Source: Meconema thalassinum | Taxonomy: Eukaryota > Arthropoda > Insecta > Orthoptera > Tettigoniidae | DNA: 64,000 nucleotides | Direction: 5' to 3' | Assembly: GCA_946902985.2 (NCBI GenBank) | Contig: OX336396.1 | Coordinates: 230,595,297-230,659,296 of the forward strand | In this document: in pieces, positions 10,213-20,588 of the stretch | Layout of the letters: every line of letters starts with the position of its first letter | Numbering within the stretch: the stretch's first letter is position 1 | Notes under the pieces: generated by a model | Database searches by the model: none | What the model was told of the DNA's origin: nothing | The model's input: only the letters and a program-made list of their open reading frames with translations | Position numbers and translations under genes: made by a program

Positions 10213-11392
10213 TGTAACGGCTACCTTTGTCGTTGGATATCGCTCTACAAGTTGGGCGATCATTTATAACGTTTCTACAGATATTACACGAAAGACTCCT
10301 TAAAACCACCTCATCGTTCTTATCTAGCATTGGCCTGTCTAGACAGACGACATACACTTTATTAATTTAGATTTACTGGGCGCCAGTTATCGTAAAGATA
10401 ACACATTAAAATTTTATTTAGCCACGGCCGCTCCCTTCCTTGAGCCAAGATCTATCATCGGAGCGTAGGGCAATAAACTTGCTCTATGAGATACTCTTTG
10501 CATTCCAACTATCCTATATATTCAACTCCCAATGAACAAGACATTTTAACTAATACTGGTTTATTTACAACAAAATTATTAACATTTGATCTGAGGTTTC
10601 GAGCTGTGTACAATATGTGCATTAATATTCCCTAATTGCGGGGCAATATTGACTGTCTTCTCGCTAGCGCTGATCTTCTGTGTTGATAATAACTCGGTCC
10701 ACATACCTGGTGCCTTGTGGTTCAAAGTCCATCTCGTTGGTCTGCTTGCAGTCTAATTTGAGATCTTACGCCAACACACGTTTATTGACCTTTGAAAACA
10801 TATGTTTTCTTCTTCTCGTTGTTGTTGTTGTTGTTGTTGTTGTTGCTGCTGCTGCTGCTTGTTTCTGAGTTTGATCACCATGGTAAGCAAATTTGAACAA
10901 ACCAGGCTAATTGAATTCACTAAGTCCCATCTTACTGAGGGACTGGCAGAGTCTACGACTCACAAAGTCAGTGAGTGAGTGCGTGATCGAATATGTGAAT
11001 GACAGAATAGAATCTATAGAATAGCCAGTGCTGAAGTCGCGCTGGGCTTTTATACACTCTGAATGGTCCCGATGTTTCGCGGCATAAATTTGCCCGCGAC
11101 CCATCAGACCAATTATAGCAAAGCATTTCTCAGTCCTCAAGCGACGCTAAAACTTCTCCGAGCGGGAATACAGGCCCGCGTACTTCAAATATTCCACTCA
11201 GAACCCGCTATTCCTCTCGTTGCGCATCTATATATTCCGCCGAAATCTTTCTCCAAGCCCTTGTCTCCAGTCAGCGTGGCTTCGTTCCAGAAATACATTT
11301 TCTTGCAATATGTTGCTTCACCGTCCGTAACTTCTTCCAACCATGCCCGTCCTGTCTTTACAATTTAACTAATAAAACAGCCCTACGTTACA
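10213..11392 (-). repeat. gypsy-1 5' LTR
   Basis: Reading on the minus strand, it starts TGTAACGTAGGGCTG and ends CCGTTACA, so the tips form a TGTAACG/CGTTACA inverted pair. A TATAAAAG box lies at 11047-11054, with transcription expected to start roughly 25-30 bases further. It carries (GTT)9(GCT)5 at 10818-10859. The outer end abuts the GCAC target duplication. Confidence 0.88.
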
Positions 11393-11396
11393 GCAC

Positions 11397-12731
11397 CTCC
11401 CTTGTCCCTAATACAGTTACATAAATACAGGTTATCAGACAAGTTGAACACAAACACAACTACACGGGGCTGATGACCAAGATCTCCAAAAGGCCCTAAA
11501 ATTAATTAACAACACCACAACAACATATTTCAATTGCCTGCGGTTTACACGTGCTTTACTCCCGCCTTGCCACATCGTCCAGTTGTCCCAGCGTGACGTG
11601 ACACTGACGTCATGCGAATGACGAAACGTAGTTGAAACAAAGATGCGTTTCACCATTCTACTTACACCATGAGCGTAGCATTGATATAAATATTGATAAA
11701 AATAAAAATTGAAAGACGTATACAGTTTGATTGTTATGATTCATTGTTTCTCAGTGAAGCGGAGGACTTTTAACTTGCATTAAAAGTCAAGACATGCAAC
11801 TTCTACTATGTGTTTATGATGCCTTCTGGCGCTTACTGGCTCGGGTAATCGTATTATGTTCTTTGCTGCCTAGTAGCATAATTCCCCTCCAAACCTCTCT
11901 CTTGCCATCTGCTTCTAATGCAGAGGTGACCATAGAGCACGCTGGCTTCACGCCGGCGTGCTTCTAGCGCGGATGGTCTTGTAGTGATGGTTGGCGGAAG
12001 ACTATATGTCTGTTTCTTACTCGCTCGCTTTCCCGTCTTACCCCCTGCCGTACTGCCTTCGCTGTGTCGATGGTCAAACGGTTGGAGCCTTTCAACTCCC
12101 TATACAGGTTTCCAAAAATGTAGATGTTTTGGACAACCACCACATTGGAAGAACAGTTAACATTACGTCCGGTGCACCTGCGATCCCAACTTGACTCGGT
12201 CAGACGCGCCATTGGGCAGCCCAGCCAAGAGAGGCAGAAACCAGCCTCTCGGCGTGCGACGCGACATAGCTGGCACGCCGAGAGTGCAAAGACTGGCCGC
12301 CCCTGTTCTAACGCAACACCTGAAGTGAAATGGATCAGCACTATGCTTCTGCACAGACAAGTCATTGTGATTGGTTGATGTCGAATGTACGAACCAACCA
12401 GTGACAAGATGTAATTACCTCACGTCCCTGACGCAAGGGGATCGTGTCTCTGTATGTCATAGACCACTAATTACTCAGTTGTGGTGCATGGAACATGTTC
12501 TGTATTACATTTAGCCAGTGTAAAGGAGGTTCAGCATGAATAATATCCTTTGTTTAGAACGTATCATTGCAACGATAACTTCATGATTACTAGGGCTCAG
12601 ATGTCTAGGAAAACTTTTTTTTTTCTTTGCCTGTATTTTCTTACCCAATTGGTTTCTGATGCAAATCAAGTGATTATCGTCTCAATACAGTGGTTCTTAT
12701 TTGTCATATAAATGCATATTTCGAGCATTTT
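11397..12731. other. No gene recognised
   Basis: The first bases may continue the SINE interrupted by gypsy-1. A GCACGC..GCGTGC hairpin occurs near 11938-11962 and a stronger one at 12246-12284. Short open frames on both strands between 11960 and 12410 overlap the hairpin region and lack any recognisable motif. Confidence 0.5.
12246..12284. repeat. Perfect 12-bp inverted repeat
   Basis: CTCTCGGCGTGC (12246-12257) and GCACGCCGAGAG (12273-12284) pair perfectly around a 15-base loop. It is unusually GC-rich for this window. No terminator or transposon context is apparent. Confidence 0.7.
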
Positions 12732-13529
12732 TAGCCTACTTTCGATTTTTGCAAAAAATGAAAGTAGACTTATGAGATCACTACAGGGCGAAAAAAAGTG
12801 TGTCTGTCTGTGTGTGTGTATGTGTGTGAGTCTGTGTGTGTGTGTGTGAGTGTGTGGACTCTGAATGTCTGTCCCCCCTATCAATTCGAACACGGTGAAA
12901 CCGAATTGAACGAAATTTGGTACAGAGGTAGAACAAGCAAAGGACACCTCAGTGTCATGTTTTATATCACCGCCATCTTTACTAAAACTGAATGGCGGCC
13001 ACTCAAACGTTCAAAACGTAAAATCAAATAACGACTAACCAAATCATCCGATCTCTACCAAATTTGGTAACAACATACCTTCGTATAGGATGCGTCTTGT
13101 GACCAAACTACAAGGTCGTCCGCCATACCATTTTAGGATGGCGGCCGTGCGAATTATGCAAACTTTATAATCCATATCATGGGACCCACCAGTTCCGATT
13201 ATCGAGCCGAGAATCGTTTTAACTGTTCTAAAGGAAGAGGCACGATCGAAATTAAAAGTTTATTTTGTAATACTATAGTGCAGACGTGATTTTAAAAAGC
13301 TGAGCCGATTTAGTAATAAGACAAGATGGCAGCGGATATCTTGTGCCTGACTTATATTTCACTAATTTGAGTATTGCATGCAATATAGCGTACTGATACA
13401 AAATAAATAAACTTTGTATGAAATGCTTTATATATAAATAATATACTCCAGTGATGAAATCGTTTAGTATAAATCATTATTTGCTAACAAGTTCTATGTA
13501 AGTCATTTTATATAGAACGATATTCGTTG

Positions 13530-13605
13530 GCACAATTAGCTCAGTGGTAGAGCGTTAGCCTATCGCTCAAATGCCTATGGTTCAAACCCGATCAGAGCTA
13601 GGCTT
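13530..13605 (+). repeat. tRNA-like sequence, probably SINE-derived
   Basis: There is a very good A box (TAGCTCAGTGGTAGAGCG) and B box (GGTTCAAACCC), and it opens GGCACAA. The anticodon stem does not pair and the acceptor ends do not match, so a functional tRNA is unlikely. It lies inside hairpin element copy III. Confidence 0.6.
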
Positions 13606-14282
13606 TTTGCTTGAAATGTTATATGTTTATTGTTTTGTAATGACTCAGACGTTTTAAAATTAAGCGTTATATTGTGCATATTATGGTGTAAAATATATAT
13701 TTAATTAAAACATAATTCGCCAGCAGATTTACTCGAGACATCTAGCTGCCAAAAAGGTAACTGCACGCCGACCTACTTATTAACTTCCAGATTTTATTGA
13801 AAAGTTTCTTCTTATGGCCGCTAGAATGCACTCGCTCTGTTAGGATTATATTGTTCGATATTTCACCACTAGATATCACGCATAGTCTGCGTGGGGCTCC
13901 ATTGATTACTATACCATTGGCATTCTATGCGCATCGAATTTGAAGAATGACAAGATGATACTACGATACATTTTTACTTTTTATTTTAAAGGGTTTGTAA
14001 CAGCCTATTTTGCGTTACTTGAAAATGTTATTTGAAGTAAAGAACAAAACGATTTCACATAGTAACTGAATTCAAGCCGCTGGTGTTAGTTCAGGTTATT
14101 AATTACTACTTTTATTTCAGGCAAATAGCAATCGAAAATATCCACATAGTTTGTATACACACGTCTCTGTAGGGTCATGGAAAGATTTGTTAATTCAATT
14201 AGGGTTGTGAAAGCCATGCACAACCAGACGTGTAAAGACATGCCTCAACTCAAAGTCGGATGTAGCCCACGGCAGGTCGTAT

Positions 14283-14530
14283 ATGTAATAATAATAATAT
14301 TAATAATGTTATTGGTTTTACATCCCTTTTAACTACTGCTGCTTTTAGAGACACCGGGGTGCAGGAATTTTGGCCCGAAGGGGATCTTTAACGTGCCAGT
14401 AAATTTACTGACACGGCTCCCTCGCATTTGTGCACCCTCAAATGCCAGCTGACTGCGCCAGGATACGAACCTGCAACATAGGGCCCCGCAAGCGAGAACG
14501 TTACCACTGAGCCACGCAGCCAGTCCGGTC
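14283..14530 (-). mobile_element. tRNA-headed SINE with (TTA)n tail
   Basis: On the minus strand it begins GGCTGCGTGGCTCAGTGGTA (A box), has a B box GCAGGTTCGTATCCTGGC, a body with CACGTTAAAGATCCCC, and an AATAATATTA-type tail near 14283-14305. The same family is present at 63630-63824. It is complete or nearly so, and inserted in hairpin element copy III. Confidence 0.8.
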
Positions 14531-14973
14531 GATTATGTCTCCAGATCCATAACATTCTTGATATACTTCTTATCTTTCTTTCTTCAATGATGGTAGCAGT
14601 TTTTATCTAGGTTGTGGCGTTTGGTAGAGGTAAATCGTTTCTACGGTCTTCAACAAAGAATAGTTCTATTATACTCTTTGATAATAACAACGAGTTATAA
14701 CTATACTCATACATTTAGGAGAAAGTAGGCTATATGTTCTTTACTGAACATCTTGTTTACCATTAGGTCATATTTTGAGCATTTCTTTTTTGGTAAGAAA
14801 GTCAGTTTGAAGGCAGCTGTAGGTGTGCAATCATCCTCATCTTACCTGACGGAAACTAGTGTTACCAGAAATAGTCGAAATAACCACTTAAACATGTACA
14901 TATTCAGAAAATCCATATGGAAATAAGAATAAAGAATTTAATCTCCAACGGATTGTCACTTGGATTTATAATT

Positions 14974-16107
14974 AAACAAGATGTTCAGTAAAGAACATAT
15001 AGCCTACTTTCTCCTAAATGCATGGGTATTGTTATAACTCTTTGTCCTTTTCAAGGAGTATAATTGAATGTCGGTTGTAGTAGCTTGTTAAAATACAACG
15101 TGCTATAGGGATATTAAACATGAATATGAGGTGCCCTTTGCTAGTGCTACCTCTGTAAAAAATTTCATTCAATTCGGTTTCACCATGTTCGCATTGATAT
15201 GGGGAATAAATTTGCACACATACATGGCCGCTATTTGCAAACTATTGGGCTGATGACCTTGTAGTCAGTCATAAGATGCTTTCCACAAAAAGGCATGTTG
15301 TTGCAAAATCTGGTAGAGATCAAATTATTAGGATGGTCGTAATTTGATTTAAGCTTTTAACAGTTGGGTGGCCGTCATTACGTTTCCGTCAAGATGGCGG
15401 CGATATAAAAAAGACGCTGAGGCGCCCTTTGCTAGTGCTACCTCTGTACCAAATTTCGTTTCATTCGGTCTAACCGTGTTTGAATTAATAGGGGAATCGA
15501 TTTTGACACAAAGATGGCCGCCATCCGCAAACTATTAGGCTGATGACATTAATTTGGTCAGAGCATGCTTCCTCCATAAAGGTATGTTGTTGAAAAATTT
15601 GGTAGAGATCGGATGGTTAGGTTAGTCGTAATTTGATTTAAGCTTTGAACATTTGCCTGGCCGCCATTACGTTTCCGTCAAGATGGCGGCGATATAAAAC
15701 ATGACACTGAGGTGCCCTTTGCTAGTACTACCTCTGTACCAAATTTCGTTCCATTCGGTTTCACCGTGCTCGAATTAATAGGGGGAATCGATTTTCACAC
15801 AAAGATGGCCGCCATCCGCAAACTATTAGGCTGATGACATATTAGTTGGGTCAAAGGATGCTCCCCCTATAATGGTATGTTGTTGCAAAATTTGGTAGAG
15901 ATCGGATGATTAGGTTAGTCATAATTTGATTTAAGCTTTGAACATTTGTGTGGCCGCCATTACGTTTCCGTCAAGATGGCGGCGATATAAAACATGGCAC
16001 TGAGGTGTCCTTTGCAAGTGATACCTTCGTACCAAATTTCGTTCAATTCGCGTTCACCGTGTTCGAATTGATAGGGGGGGGGGGGCGACATTCAGATTAC
16101 ACACACT

Positions 16108-16140
<33 letters not shown>

Positions 16141-16208
16141 ACTTTTTTTCGCCCTGTGTTGATCTCATAGGTCTACTTTCATTTTTTGCAAAAATCGAAA
16201 GTAGGCTA
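14974..16208 (-). mobile_element. Hairpin-ended element, copy I (end B to end A)
   Basis: End B (14974-15015) reads AAACAAGATGTTCAGTAAAG, with an ATGTTC/GAACAT hairpin, then TAGCCTACTTTC. It continues through a unique 5' unit, about three 292-bp monomers, a (CA)n tract (16099-16140), GATCTCATAGGTCTAC and the end A hairpin closing GAAAGTAGGCTA at 16208. The inner tips TAGCCTACTTTC and GAAAGTAGGCTA form terminal inverted repeats. Noncoding. Copy II follows with no spacer. Confidence 0.7.
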
Positions 16209-17915
16209 AAACAAGATGTTCAGTAAAGAACATATAGCCTAAATTCACCTAAATGCATGGGTATTGATATAACTCTTAGTCCTTTTCAAGGAGTATAATT
16301 GAATGTTAGTTGTAGTAGCTTGTTGAAATACAACGTGCTATAGGGATATTAAACATGAATATGAGGAGCCCTTTGCTAGTCTACCTCTGTAAAAAAAAAA
16401 TCATTCAATTCGGTTTCACCGTGTTTGAATTGATCTGGGGAATGGATTTGCACACATACATGGCCGCTATTTGCAAACTATTGGGCTGATGACCTTGTAG
16501 TCAGTCATAAGATGCTTTCCACAAAAAGGCATGTTGTTGCAAAATCCGGTAGAGATCAAATTATTAGGATGGTCGAAATTTGATTTAAGCTTTTAACATT
16601 TGGGTGGCCGTCATTCCGTTTCCGTCAAGATGGCGTCGATATAAAACATGACACTGAGGTGCCTTTTGCTAGTGCTACCTCTGTGCCAAATTTTGTTCAA
16701 TTCGGTTTCACCGTGTTTGAATTGATAGGGGGAATCGAATTGCACACAAACTTGGCCACCATCTGCAAACTATTGGGCTGATGATCTAGCAGTTTGGTCA
16801 GAATATGCTTCCCACATAAAGATTTGTTGTTGCAAAATTTGGTAGAGACTAGATTATTAGGTTGGTCGTAATTACATTTTAGCCTTTAACATTTGGGTGG
16901 CCGCGATTACGTTTCCGTCAAGATGGCGGTGATATAAAACATGACACTGAGGTGGCCTTTCCTAGTGCTACCTCTGTACCAAATTTCGTTCCATTCGGTT
17001 TCACCGTGTTCGAATTAATAGGGGGAATCGATTTTCACACAAAGATGGTCGCCATCCGCAAAATATTAGGCTAATGACCTATTAGTTTGGTCAAAGGATG
17101 CTCCCTCCATAATGGTATGTTGATGCGAAATTTGGTAGAGATCGGATGATTAGGTTAATCGTAATTTGATTTAAGCTTTGAATATTTGTGTGGGCGCCAT
17201 TACGTTTCCGTCAAGATGGCGGCGATATAAAACATGACACTGAGGTGCCCTTTGCTAGTGGTACCCCTGTACCAAATTTCATTCCATTCGGTTCCACCGT
17301 GTTCGAATTAATAGGGGTAATCGATTTTGACACAAAGATGGCCGCCATCCGCAAACTATTAGGCTAATGACATATTAGATTTGTCAAAGGATGCTTCCTC
17401 CATAAAGGTATGTTGTTGCAAAATTTGGTAGAGATCGGATGATTAGGTTAGTCGTAATTCGATTTAAGCTTTGAACATTTGGGTGGCCGCCATTACGTTT
17501 CCGTCAAGATGGCGGCGATATAAAACATGACACTAGGGTGCCCTTTGCTAGTACTACCTCTGTACCGAATTTCGTTCCATTCGGTTTCACCGTGTTCGAA
17601 TTAATAGGGGCAATCGATTTTCACACAAAGATGGCCGCCATCCGCAAACTATTAGGCTGATGACCTATTAGTTTGGTCAAAGGATGCTGCCCCCATAAAG
17701 GTATGTTGTTGCAAAATTTGGTAGAGATCGGATGATTAGGTTAGTCGTAATTTGATTTAAGCTTTGAACATTTGTGTGGCCGCCATTACGTTTCCGTCAA
17801 GATGGCGGCGATATAAAACATGACACTGAGGTGTCCTTTGCTAGTGCTACCTTTGTACCAAATTTCGTTCAATTTGCGCTCACCGTGTTCGATTTGATAG
17901 GGGTGACATACATTC
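15370..17915 (-). repeat. Tandem monomers of about 292 bp inside copies I and II
   Basis: The marker AAGATGGCGGC begins at 15391, 15680, 15973, 16627 (variant), 16920 (variant), 17213, 17505 and 17799. That gives spacings of 289-294, with one 654-bp jump across the copy I/II junction. Each monomer also holds AAATTTGGTAGAGATC, a GATGGCCGCCATC palindrome and CCGCAAACTATT. All small open frames here are by-products of the repeats. Confidence 0.85.
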
Positions 17916-17917
17916 AG

Positions 17918-17960
<43 letters not shown>

Positions 17961-18060
17961 TCACACACACACATACACACACAGCCAGACACACTTTTTT
18001 TCGCCCTGTAGTGATCTCATAAGTCTACTTTCATTTTTTGCAAAAATCGAAAGTAGGCTA
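16209..18060 (-). mobile_element. Hairpin-ended element, copy II (end B to end A)
   Basis: The first 450 bp closely repeat copy I from its end B. Then come about five 292-bp monomers, a longer (CA)n tract (17922-17995) and the end A hairpin to 18060. The TIR inside end B is mutated (TAGCCTAAATTC). It abuts copy I head to tail. Noncoding. Confidence 0.7.
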
Positions 18061-18184
18061 AAAACGGCCATATTCAAATCAGCCACTTTCAGGTCATATT
18101 TTACAAAATCTAACAGTATTCTACCTTTTCCGTTCCAACTTCTCCATCCCTCTGCTCCCATCACTTCCTGATAGCCTTGTCTTG

Positions 18185-18350
18185 CTAGCCACGGTGGGTG
18201 AGTGGTTATTGTGTTGGACGGCCAATCCCAAGATTGCATGTTCGCTCCTGGCCATGGTAAGTGGTTTTTGAAAGGCGAAATAAGTTACCACACGCATGTC
18301 ATACGTTGTTGGCATGTTAAAGAACCCATTTGAATTCAGAGGGCCGTGTT
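18185..18350 (+). mobile_element. tRNA-headed SINE, partial
   Basis: The A-box-like GGTGGGTGAGTGGTTA and a B-box-like GATTGCATGTTCGCTCC are followed by a body with GGCATGTTAAAGAACCC. The last resembles the CACGTTAAAGATCCC core of the SINEs at 14283 and 63630, suggesting a shared body module. Ends and target duplication were not determined. Confidence 0.6.
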
Positions 18351-18602
18351 CATAATGTCAAAATTAATCTCGGGATTTTCCGCCACAAAAGTTTCTCCTT
18401 TCTCTACTAGAAAGCGCTATAGTGTCAAGAAGCTTAGATATATAACCTCCGTAACTTTCATAGCGCTCCAAGGAACAACAAAATTGGACATGCAAGTGGC
18501 CTTCTGGGCGTCAAATAACAAAGCTTGCACATGGCACCCGAGGCCATACGATACTATTATTATTAGGTCATATTTTGTCATTTTTGAGTCATATTTCGTC
18601 AT

Positions 18603-18681
18603 TAGCCTACTTTCGATTTTTACAAAAAATGAAAGTAGACTTATGAGATCAACACTGGGCCAAACATTATGTGTCTGCCTA
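18603..18681 (+). repeat. Detached end A of the hairpin-ended family
   Basis: TAGCCTACTTTCGATTTT, a hairpin, and ATGAGATCAACACTGGGCC match the end at 12732 but stop after TGTGTCTGCC. A mariner remnant follows at once. The element appears truncated or replaced at that point. Confidence 0.7.
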
Positions 18682-18689
18682 ATGGCGTA

Positions 18690-19072
18690 ATCACAGGGAG
18701 AGAGAGGTCTGGCCTGTATGGAGGGTGGCCGAGAACCTGCCATTTGAGTTCTGCGACTGAGTTGGCCGTATGAGGTCTTGCATTGTCGTGGAGCGTCTAT
18801 GGCGTTCACTGTCACTCGGCGGTCCTGGGTAATGAGTGCATCAACCAGCTGGACGTTGTCATCGGTAATGCAGGGGGTGCCCCAGACCGGGCATCATCGG
18901 CTAACAACACCCGTCCTTCCCTGAAGCGCTTGTGCTACGCCTTGACCCTTGCAAGGGACATGCAGTGTTCGCCGTACACTTGTGACATTCCGCGATGAAT
19001 GTCCGTTCCCCCTACTCCTTCCGCTGTCAGAAACCGAACAACACCTCTTTGCTCTTCGGTTTACGCCTCCAT
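18690..19072 (-). pseudogene. mariner-like transposase, N-terminal remnant
   Basis: From a minus-strand ATG at 19070-19072, the frame resembles the first helix-turn-helix domain (HTH_48 type) of mariner-like transposases, which binds the transposon ends. Visible blocks are EEQRGVVRFLTAEGV, VYGEHCMSLARV and HKRFREGR..LADDARSG, then TDDNVQLVDALITQDRRVTV in another frame. In-frame stops occur three codons after the start (TAA) and at the Trp position of the AWHKRF motif (TAG), with a frameshift near 18880. The catalytic domain is absent. Sequence up to about 19310 is probably its 5' flank; its outer end on the minus strand reads AAGGTGCGTTCAAAAAGTA. Confidence 0.8.
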
Positions 19073-19589
19073 GTCACTGTTTGCAAAGCGACTGGCAGCG
19101 TTGGACGATTGATGCATGCTGATGCTCGCTTTGTATCGTCACGTGACGTGCACGCGTGCCCTCTAGCGACGGGTTGTGACCTTCCACGTTCTGGTCGGAA
19201 CTACACCTCGTTGCACACACCACGATTAGGCGATGTCGTCACCGGTTTGCGCATTCCAGCCTCCGGCTCGTTACTTTTTGAACGCACCTTATACATTTAA
19301 AAAGGAAAGGGACATTCTCCTGCTTATACTACTCTGTGTTTGTGATATTGTGCAGCAAGAGCTATATGGCGTGTTTACGAGTGGTTAGAAGGCCAATAAA
19401 AAGAAATGAAGGTACACCTTGACAACAGCTACTTATTTGGAAAACATTCTTAACCTTTTGAACTCCATTACCCCTAGCGTATGCTACCTGCTTCATTCGT
19501 AATTAATATCTGCTCTATTTATTTATTTATTTCTCGTGTCGGAAACATACAACTGTACAGTTGCTATACATATAAGGGTAACATTGTCT

Positions 19590-20130
19590 ATATAGCACGT
19601 GCCCATTACTGAGCAACATCCAAGGCGCTCGGAGTGGCTAACAGTAGATCTTCCTCTGCACAAGATGAAGGGCACAGAGGGAAATGAAGCATGTGTCTTG
19701 TGGTTCGTTCTTGTCCACATTCGTAAGACGTGTCACATGTACGGAGGCCCCACCTCATCAGATAGTCTCCGGATCATCCAACTCCTGATCGTAACCTGTT
19801 GAGGGATTTCCACAACTACCAGCTTTCGTTGTGTCCGGGTGGTAGTTCTTCAGCTACTGGCATCCAACCGCAGGGGAGAGGGGTCGACTTCTTCCCTATA
19901 TCCAGCCTTGCCTTCTCCGGTGAGACGGTAAGCATCTCAGATGTCCTCAGGAAGCTCTTTTGGGACCTCAGCCGTTGCTGAGGAGGATTATATCCATACA
20001 GTGGGTGGGCGCTGTTCTCTTCCACTCTCAGCCTCTCCCTGTTGGCAGCCACCTCTCTGCGTACACAAGGTGGTGCTATTCTGCACTGTGAACAGTAGTA
20101 GGAAGTGAACACAGCGAAATAATGTAACAC
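19590..20130 (-). pseudogene. Non-LTR retrotransposon C-terminal remnant
   Basis: The minus strand encodes PLYGYNPPQQRLRSQKSFLR, GWMPVAEELPPGHNESW, then LWKSLNRLRSGVG, LMRWGLRTCDT and CGQERTTRHMLHFPLCP. This is the Cys/His-containing tail that follows reverse transcriptase in many arthropod LINEs. There are at least three in-frame stops (after NESW, after SGVG and at the end). The RT itself is not present. Some open frames here are fragments of this tail. Confidence 0.7.
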
Positions 20131-20584
20131 AAAATATAATTATGTTATATTTCCAAATCAGTTGTTTGTTAATCATCGTAACTATCACTGTCCACTAACT
20201 GTTCTAAAATATCCAGTTCCGTGAGCGAAGAAGAAGCAGGCGGCATGTTTACATTCAATCTTTATTATCAGCAAAACTGTCATAAACATTTGAGAATAAC
20301 GAAGGTTAAAAATTCATAACAATTTCCGCAAACTATGGTATTAATTAGGGAAAGGTGTTCTCTTGGAGACCACTAGAAGGCTGCACAATACCGGAATGCA
20401 GCACAGAAGTCATACGAGCGCTGTAAGTACAAGCTATCGTCATGTCGCGTGGGACTCGACATCGTATTTCAATGTCGAACCCCTCTCAAGATAGGAGTGC
20501 AAAAGGATAAAGTACTAAAATTAGCAAAAAATACCTGAATTAATAGTCGGGAAAAAATTCTGGAGATGATGAAGTAATAGATGT
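20131..20584. other. No gene seen
   Basis: Unclassified AT-rich flank of gypsy-2. It ends in the ATAC target duplication at 20585-20588. Confidence 0.5.
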
Positions 20585-20588
20585 ATAC

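Larger units (their letters stand above)
5135..11392 (-). mobile_element. gypsy-1: internally deleted Ty3/gypsy retrotransposon
   Basis: The element is defined by two direct repeats (5135-6304 and 10213-11385) and by outer ends TGTAACG and CGTTACA flanked by a 4-bp duplication GCAC (5131-5134 and 11393-11396). It reads right to left: 5' LTR, leader with primer-site-like sequence, gag, -1 frameshift site, truncated pol, 3' LTR. The LTRs differ by one substitution I noticed (T at 5245 versus C at 10324) and by one GTT unit in a microsatellite, so the insertion is recent. RT beyond motif A, RNase H and most of integrase are absent. The master element therefore must supply enzymes in trans. Confidence 0.9.
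12732..14758 (+). mobile_element. Hairpin-ended element, copy III (end A to end B)
   Basis: End A (12732-12779) is a hairpin TAGCCTACTTTC...GAAAGTAGACTT followed by ATGAGATC. A TG tract follows at about 12800-12856. One monomer then appears in reverse relative to 15.0-18.0 kb (ATCCGATCTCTACCAAATTT at 13045). The interior diverges, carrying ATGGCGGC motifs, a tRNA-like sequence and a SINE. End B near 14710-14758 (GAAAGTAGGCTATATGTTC, then ACTGAACATCTTGTTT) matches the ends at 14974 and 16209 in inverse. No protein is encoded. Treating it as a single unit is an inference from the ends. Confidence 0.6.

Noticed and set aside
10369..10390. TGGCGCCCAG motif inside the gypsy-1 LTR as the primer site
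   Set aside because: It is present in both LTRs and lies well inside them, so it cannot be the junction primer site; it is part of a local palindrome.
13530..13605. Functional tRNA gene
   Set aside because: A and B boxes are good but the acceptor and anticodon stems do not pair.
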